This document shows positions 60,066 through 64,000 of a stretch of DNA of 64,000 bases, one piece after another. Under the pieces are notes generated by a model. It saw only the letters and a program-made list of their open reading frames with translations. It ran no database searches and was not told the origin of the DNA. The DNA lies in assembly GCF_039537665.1 (NCBI RefSeq), contig NZ_BAABAY010000002.1:62001-126000 (forward strand), read 5' to 3'. Each line of letters starts with the position of its first letter. The stretch's first letter is position 1. This DNA comes from Gaetbulibacter_A aestuarii (GTDB lineage Bacteria; Bacteroidota; Bacteroidia; Flavobacteriales; Flavobacteriaceae). The position numbers were made by a program, and so were the translations under genes.

Positions 60066-60569
60066 ATGAACTATATAAAAGTAGTTTTTCTCGGTTTATT
60101 TTTCACCTTAAGCTCATTTACCGTTTTTCATAAATATTATGTGAGTGTAACACAAGTTAATTACGTTCCTGAAGAAAAAGCTGTACAAATAATATCACGT
60201 TTATTCGTGGATGACATCGAAAGAGCGCTTCAAAATAATTATAATGATACGTTGGTTATTGCCGGAAAAAACGAGCCCGAAATTGTAAACACCTATTTAA
60301 AAAAATACTTTAATTCCCGCTTCTCGGTGAAAATAAATGGGCAGTCTTCCAATATTAATTTTATCGGTAAAGAATACGATGGAGATATCATGAAATGTTA
60401 TCTTGAAATTCCAAATGTTTCCCAGGTTTATTCCTTTGAAATTACTGATGCTATTCTGTTTGATATTGATGATAGTCAAAAGAATATCATTAAAACAAAT
60501 ATCAACGGTAAACAGAAAAGTTTCATTTTGGATACCGATTCGAAAAAAAAGGTGTTAAATTTTAATTAA
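60066..60569 (+). CDS. DUF6702-like protein
   Basis: 167 aa from the ATG at 60066. An N-terminal hydrophobic segment (V-V-F-L-G-L-F-F-T-L-S-S-F) acts as signal or anchor. It contains H-K-Y-Y-V-S-V-T-Q-V-N-Y, I-S-R-L-F-V-D-D-I-E-R-A-L, and V-S-Q-V-Y-S-F-E-I-T, which I recognise as DUF6702-like, a family of flavobacterial envelope proteins commonly placed before an M1 peptidase, as here (the M1 gene starts 88 bases later). Function unknown. Confidence 0.7.
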   Translation: MNYIKVVFLGLFFTLSSFTVFHKYYVSVTQVNYVPEEKAVQIISRLFVDDIERALQNNYNDTLVIAGKNEPEIVNTYLKKYFNSRFSVKINGQSSNINFIGKEYDGDIMKCYLEIPNVSQVYSFEITDAILFDIDDSQKNIIKTNINGKQKSFILDTDSKKKVLNFN

Positions 60570-60657
60570 AATTCCCTTTTTACCCTATCGATTTTCTTAT
60601 TTTCGAGCATTTTGTAAATAACTAACTTCAAATAAAAATTTTAAAAGAAAAATTAAT

Positions 60658-62913
60658 ATGAAATTTATTCCATCCCTAAGTTTGGCGCTCTGTTTTGTGG
60701 TGTCCGGAGTTTTTGCTCAAGAAGTTCAACAAGGACATACGGACAATAACAAGTTCAAACAGATGAAAGATCTTTTGGCAACGCCTAATGAAACCAGAAC
60801 AGCCTCTGGAGCACCGGGTTATAAATACACACAACAACAGGTAGATTACATCATGGACATTCGGTTAGATGAACCAAATGACCGCATTTATGGTGAAGAA
60901 ACAATTACCTATCACAACAATTCTAATGATATATTACCATATCTATGGGTGCAATTAGACCAGAATATGCGTTCCAAAGATTCGAAAACTCCCGATGCGA
61001 AAAGTGATAATTTCAACCGCCCTTATAGTTCCGTTCAAAGTTTTACAAAGGACAATTTAGAAGCTCCTTTTGATGGTGGTTTTAAGTTGGCTTATGTAAA
61101 AGGTGAAGATGGTAAAGACCTACAACACATGGTAAACCGCACAATGATGCGCGTTACCTTACCTGAACCGTTGAAACCTGGTGAGATTTTTAAATTTAAA
61201 ATGAAGTGGTGGTATAACATCAATGATATTAATGTGGATGGCGGACGTTCCGGTTTAGAAACCTTCCCTGATGGAAATAAAAATTATACCATTGCACAGT
61301 TTTACCCAAGAATGTGTGTTTATAATAACGTTGAAGGATGGCAGAACATGCAGTTTTGGGGCCGTAGTGAGTTTGCTTTGGAATTTGGAGATTTTGATGT
61401 AAATATAACCGTTCCTGCTGATCATATCATGGAAGCTACAGGGGTTTTGCAAAACCCAAAAGAGGTATTAACCAAAGAGCAGCAAAAACGTGTTGAAGAA
61501 GCGAAGAAATCTTTTGATAAGCCTGTTTTTATTGTTACTCAGGAGGAGGCAGAAGCAAATGAGAAGGGTAGAAGTACGGAAACAAAAACCTGGCATTATA
61601 AAGCTCAAAATGTAAGAGATTTTGCATTTGCCACCTCTCGTAAATACATTTGGGATGAGATGGCTGTAGATATTAACGGACATACGGTAATGGCAGTTTC
61701 CTTATACCCAAAAGAAGGTAACCCGCTGTGGGAAGATCTTTCTACTAAAGTGGTTGCCAATACGCTGGAAGTTTATTCAAAAATGACATTTGATTACCCG
61801 TATCCAAAAGCTGTATCTGTGCATTCAGAACGTCAGGGTATGGAGTACCCAATGATCTGTTTTAACTACGGACGCCCTAACCCTGATGGTACGTATTCAG
61901 AAAGAACAAAAAGAGGGATGATCGGTGTGATAACACACGAAGTAGGTCATAACTTCTTCCCCATGATCGTTAACAGTGATGAGCGTCAGTGGACGTGGAT
62001 GGATGAAGGTATTAACTCGTTCGTTGAAACTTTAGCTGAGCTTGATTTCGATCCGGATTATATCACAGGAAATTTACCAAAAGATATCATTCCTTATATG
62101 AGTGGTGATCAAAGTTATTTGTCACCAATAATGTCTCAAGGTGATTATGTGCATCAATTTGGGCCTAATGCCTACACCAAACCGGCTGCAGGACTATACA
62201 TGTTAAGACAAACCATCATGGGACCTGAATTATTTGATTATGCATTCAGAACTTATGCACAACGTTGGATGTTTAAGCATCCAACACCTTCAGATTTCTT
62301 TAGGTCAATGGAGGATGCATCGGCTATGGATTTGGATTGGTTCTGGCGTGGTTGGTTTTACACCACAGATGTGAATGATATCGGAATAAATTCAGTTGAC
62401 GAATATTACCTCACAGATAAACCTACCCAACAAGCAAGTGAAAGTTTAGATCGTATTTCCAAACGTTACAATATTAAAGTAGACAAAGATAAACTCATCT
62501 ATTTTGCAAAGGTTGAAGAAGGTGAGAAGAACATGGAAAAGAAAAAGGCAACTGACTTTTCTGCCTTGAATGACTACATTTCTGGTTTAACTCAAAAGGA
62601 AAAAGATGCTTTGGTTGATGCACCCGAGCATTTTTATCAAGTCACTTTTGAAAAACCGGGAGGGTTGGTAATGCCAATAATTTTGCAAGTAACCTATGAG
62701 GATGGTACCAAGGATCGTTTCACATATCCGGCACAGATCTGGAGATATAATGATAAACAAGTATCCAAAGTATTAAAAACTCAAAAGGCTATAAAAAGTT
62801 TTGAGATCGATCCTGATGCTGAAACAGCCGATGTAAATACCGATAATAATTCATGGCCAAGATCTGTTGAGCCTAGTAAATTTGACAAATTCAAAGAAAA
62901 AATTAAATCATAA
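60658..62913 (+). CDS. M1-family zinc metallopeptidase
   Basis: 751 aa, signal peptide ending G-V-F-A-Q. The gluzincin active site is H-E-V-G-H (from about residue 427), followed by the third ligand Glu in D-E-G-I-N-S-F-V-E. The exopeptidase G-x-M-E-N motif reads G-M-E-Y-P-M-I in the right place, so it is altered. N-terminal beta domain (I-M-D-I-R-L-D-E-P-N-D-R). Secreted aminopeptidase-type enzyme probably acting on periplasmic or external peptides. Follows the DUF6702-like gene and ends with a strong terminator. Confidence 0.93.
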   Translation: MKFIPSLSLALCFVVSGVFAQEVQQGHTDNNKFKQMKDLLATPNETRTASGAPGYKYTQQQVDYIMDIRLDEPNDRIYGEETITYHNNSNDILPYLWVQLDQNMRSKDSKTPDAKSDNFNRPYSSVQSFTKDNLEAPFDGGFKLAYVKGEDGKDLQHMVNRTMMRVTLPEPLKPGEIFKFKMKWWYNINDINVDGGRSGLETFPDGNKNYTIAQFYPRMCVYNNVEGWQNMQFWGRSEFALEFGDFDVNITVPADHIMEATGVLQNPKEVLTKEQQKRVEEAKKSFDKPVFIVTQEEAEANEKGRSTETKTWHYKAQNVRDFAFATSRKYIWDEMAVDINGHTVMAVSLYPKEGNPLWEDLSTKVVANTLEVYSKMTFDYPYPKAVSVHSERQGMEYPMICFNYGRPNPDGTYSERTKRGMIGVITHEVGHNFFPMIVNSDERQWTWMDEGINSFVETLAELDFDPDYITGNLPKDIIPYMSGDQSYLSPIMSQGDYVHQFGPNAYTKPAAGLYMLRQTIMGPELFDYAFRTYAQRWMFKHPTPSDFFRSMEDASAMDLDWFWRGWFYTTDVNDIGINSVDEYYLTDKPTQQASESLDRISKRYNIKVDKDKLIYFAKVEEGEKNMEKKKATDFSALNDYISGLTQKEKDALVDAPEHFYQVTFEKPGGLVMPIILQVTYEDGTKDRFTYPAQIWRYNDKQVSKVLKTQKAIKSFEIDPDAETADVNTDNNSWPRSVEPSKFDKFKEKIKS

Positions 62914-62921
62914 TTGTTAAT

Positions 62922-62952
62922 AAAAAAAGCCAACGTTATGTTGGCTTTTTTT
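62922..62952 (+). terminator. Terminator of the M1 peptidase gene
   Basis: Stem AAAAAAAGCCAAC / GTTGGCTTTTTTT, loop GTTAT, followed by T-rich sequence. Confidence 0.85.
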
Positions 62953-63034
62953 TGTTAAATAGTTTTAAATCTTAGGTGCTTTTTAATTTATTTACAAAAC
63001 AACTCCATATATTTGTAGTGTGATACCAGATGTT

Positions 63035-63304
63035 ATGTTTTTATTCATTAGCGGTGCTGAAATAACTTTTATTCTTTTTATAGCTATCATGGTTTTCGGT
63101 GCCGATAAATTACCTGAAATCGCCAGAGGCTTGGGGAAAGGCATGCGTGTGCTTAAGGATGCCACAAATGATATCAAACACGAGATTACTAAAACTGCAG
63201 AGAAAAACGGAATCGATACCAGTGTTACAGACGATATTAAAAAGGAACTTAACCAGGTGAAGGACGATCTGGAAGACTTTACAGGCTCCATAAAACGCAA
63301 GTAA
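63035..63304 (+). CDS. tatA: Twin-arginine translocase TatA/TatE-type subunit
   Basis: 89 aa from the ATG at 63035; an upstream GTG would add five residues not typical of the family. A short membrane helix (I-S-G-A-E-I-T-F-I-L-F-I-A-I-M-V-F-G) leads into the amphipathic hinge G-A-D-K-L-P-E-I-A-R-G-L-G-K-G-M-R and a charged tail. It forms the pore for folded-protein export through Tat. A TATATTTG -7 candidate lies at 63008-63015. Confidence 0.93.
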   Translation: MFLFISGAEITFILFIAIMVFGADKLPEIARGLGKGMRVLKDATNDIKHEITKTAEKNGIDTSVTDDIKKELNQVKDDLEDFTGSIKRK

Positions 63305-63442
63305 TAATTTCCTGACTATCAAGTATATTTAAAATTACACATCGTTCAATGGTCGTGTATTTTTTGTTTTTGAACGAAAAATTAGTATCGTTTTTGGTAA
63401 AGAACATATTTTTATATTACCAAATCGAAATTACGTATACTT

Positions 63443-64000
63443 ATGAAACTTAGCCTCTTAGTATGGTCCCTCACGTTTTCTATATTCTCCTATGCTCAGA
63501 GCGAAAGAAGTATTATCTACAAAATAGATAGTATAAATTCTTCAGCACAACAATATCTTAACGATAATAAGATTGTTGAGTCTTTTAAAATTTTCAATCG
63601 AAGTAAAAAATTAGCAGATTCCATTGATGATAGTTATGGTAAAGCTGTAGCTAGTTATAATCTTGGAAAGATCTACATGAAGATGCACGCATTTGAAGAT
63701 GCCGAACGCAGCTTTCGCATCGTACTAGGTCAAGCAAATAAACTAAATAACAATTTTTTATTAGCTCAATCCTATTTGAATTTAGGGCAAATTACAGAAC
63801 AAACAAAATCAACCTCACTTGCTATTGTCTATTTAGAGAAAGCCTTATCAAATATTTCTAAATGTGATGTTGACTCCAATAATACCTATGATGAATCAGA
63901 ATGTTATGATATTTCGATGAATATCAGAACGAAACTTTCGGAGTATTACCTTAAAGTAAATGATGACAAGAAAGCCATTTCTAATTTACTTCAAGTTGAG
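63443..64000 (+). CDS. Secreted TPR-repeat protein, 3' end beyond the window
   Basis: At least 186 aa. Signal peptide (L-L-V-W-S-L-T-F-S-I-F-S-Y-A-Q). TPR-like helical pairs follow: K-A-V-A-S-Y-N-L-G-K-I-Y-M-K, L-A-Q-S-Y-L-N-L-G-Q-I-T-E-Q and V-Y-L-E-K-A-L-S-N-I. Proteins with this start in Flavobacteriaceae often continue into a membrane segment and a histidine kinase or HTH domain, but that part is not visible here. Start chosen as the first ATG with a good signal peptide. Confidence 0.75.
   Translation, partial: MKLSLLVWSLTFSIFSYAQSERSIIYKIDSINSSAQQYLNDNKIVESFKIFNRSKKLADSIDDSYGKAVASYNLGKIYMKMHAFEDAERSFRIVLGQANKLNNNFLLAQSYLNLGQITEQTKSTSLAIVYLEKALSNISKCDVDSNNTYDESECYDISMNIRTKLSEYYLKVNDDKKAISNLLQVE

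Overview
The window is AT-rich, gene-dense bacterial chromosome and reads as a marine member of the Flavobacteriaceae (Bacteroidota). The reasons are: a short primary sigma factor (287 aa) with Bacteroidota-type promoters (TAnnTTTG at -7); type IX secretion parts (a PorT-like barrel, a SprA-plug family protein and a client with a type B C-terminal sorting domain); a TamL-type BamA lipoprotein; a full Na+-translocating NADH:quinone reductase operon with ApbE nearby; and many family-restricted secreted proteins. No phage, insertion sequence, CRISPR array, rRNA operon or replication origin was seen. One tRNA gene (Gly, UCC) is present.

Layout. 1-6.6 kb: membrane protein fragment, MtfA-like peptidase, CBS-domain protein, rpe, rpoD, a hypothetical, an HTH protein and a membrane-anchored AraC regulator. 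6.7-9.9 kb: a tightly coupled four-gene operon (DUF6134-like, CPBP-like membrane protein, two SDR enzymes) of unknown pathway. 10-11.3 kb: three small envelope proteins. 11.4-19.1 kb (minus strand): pnp, rpsO, accD, fbaA and tamL. 19.3-25 kb: TrmH-family methyltransferase, porT-ubiE, trkA-trkH and a small tail-anchored protein. 25.1-27.7 kb: YceI, porin-like barrel, YceI. 27.7-39.1 kb: T9SS client, aminotransferase, desaturase, rsmG, TPR protein, pruA, NRDE protein, apaG and T9SS plug protein. 39.3-50.7 kb: nqrABCDEF, cytochrome c lipoprotein, a Cys-rich small protein, a stretch of gene remnants, an anion symporter, then a small protein abutting apbE. 50.7-56 kb: map-cupin-methyltransferase, acetyl-CoA hydrolase/transferase, HAD protein and gpmI. 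56.2-64 kb: ankyrin protein, GNAT remnant and live GNAT, tRNA-Gly, pepE, two tandem carboxypeptidase-regulatory-like proteins, a DUF6702-like protein, M1 peptidase, tatA and the start of a TPR protein cut by the window edge.

How the genes work together. Sodium bioenergetics is the main theme: NQR is flavinylated by ApbE, and the DASS symporter and Trk K+ uptake probably draw on the resulting gradients. Central carbon enzymes (rpe, fbaA, gpmI, accD, pruA, acetyl-CoA hydrolase/transferase) are scattered among envelope biogenesis genes.

The most promising unexplained signals are in control DNA. A palindrome, ATGAC-N4-GTCAT, occurs upstream of the CBS gene and of the YceI-porin genes, with a degenerate copy upstream of the acetyl-CoA hydrolase/transferase gene. 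In all three its centre lies exactly 33 bp before the centre of the candidate -7 element, which suggests one activator of the CRP/FNR type controlling a small regulon. A second signal is an 80-106 bp interspersed repeat with conserved ends, present in three intergenic copies. The four-gene SDR/CPBP operon is the best candidate for an uncharacterised metabolic system.
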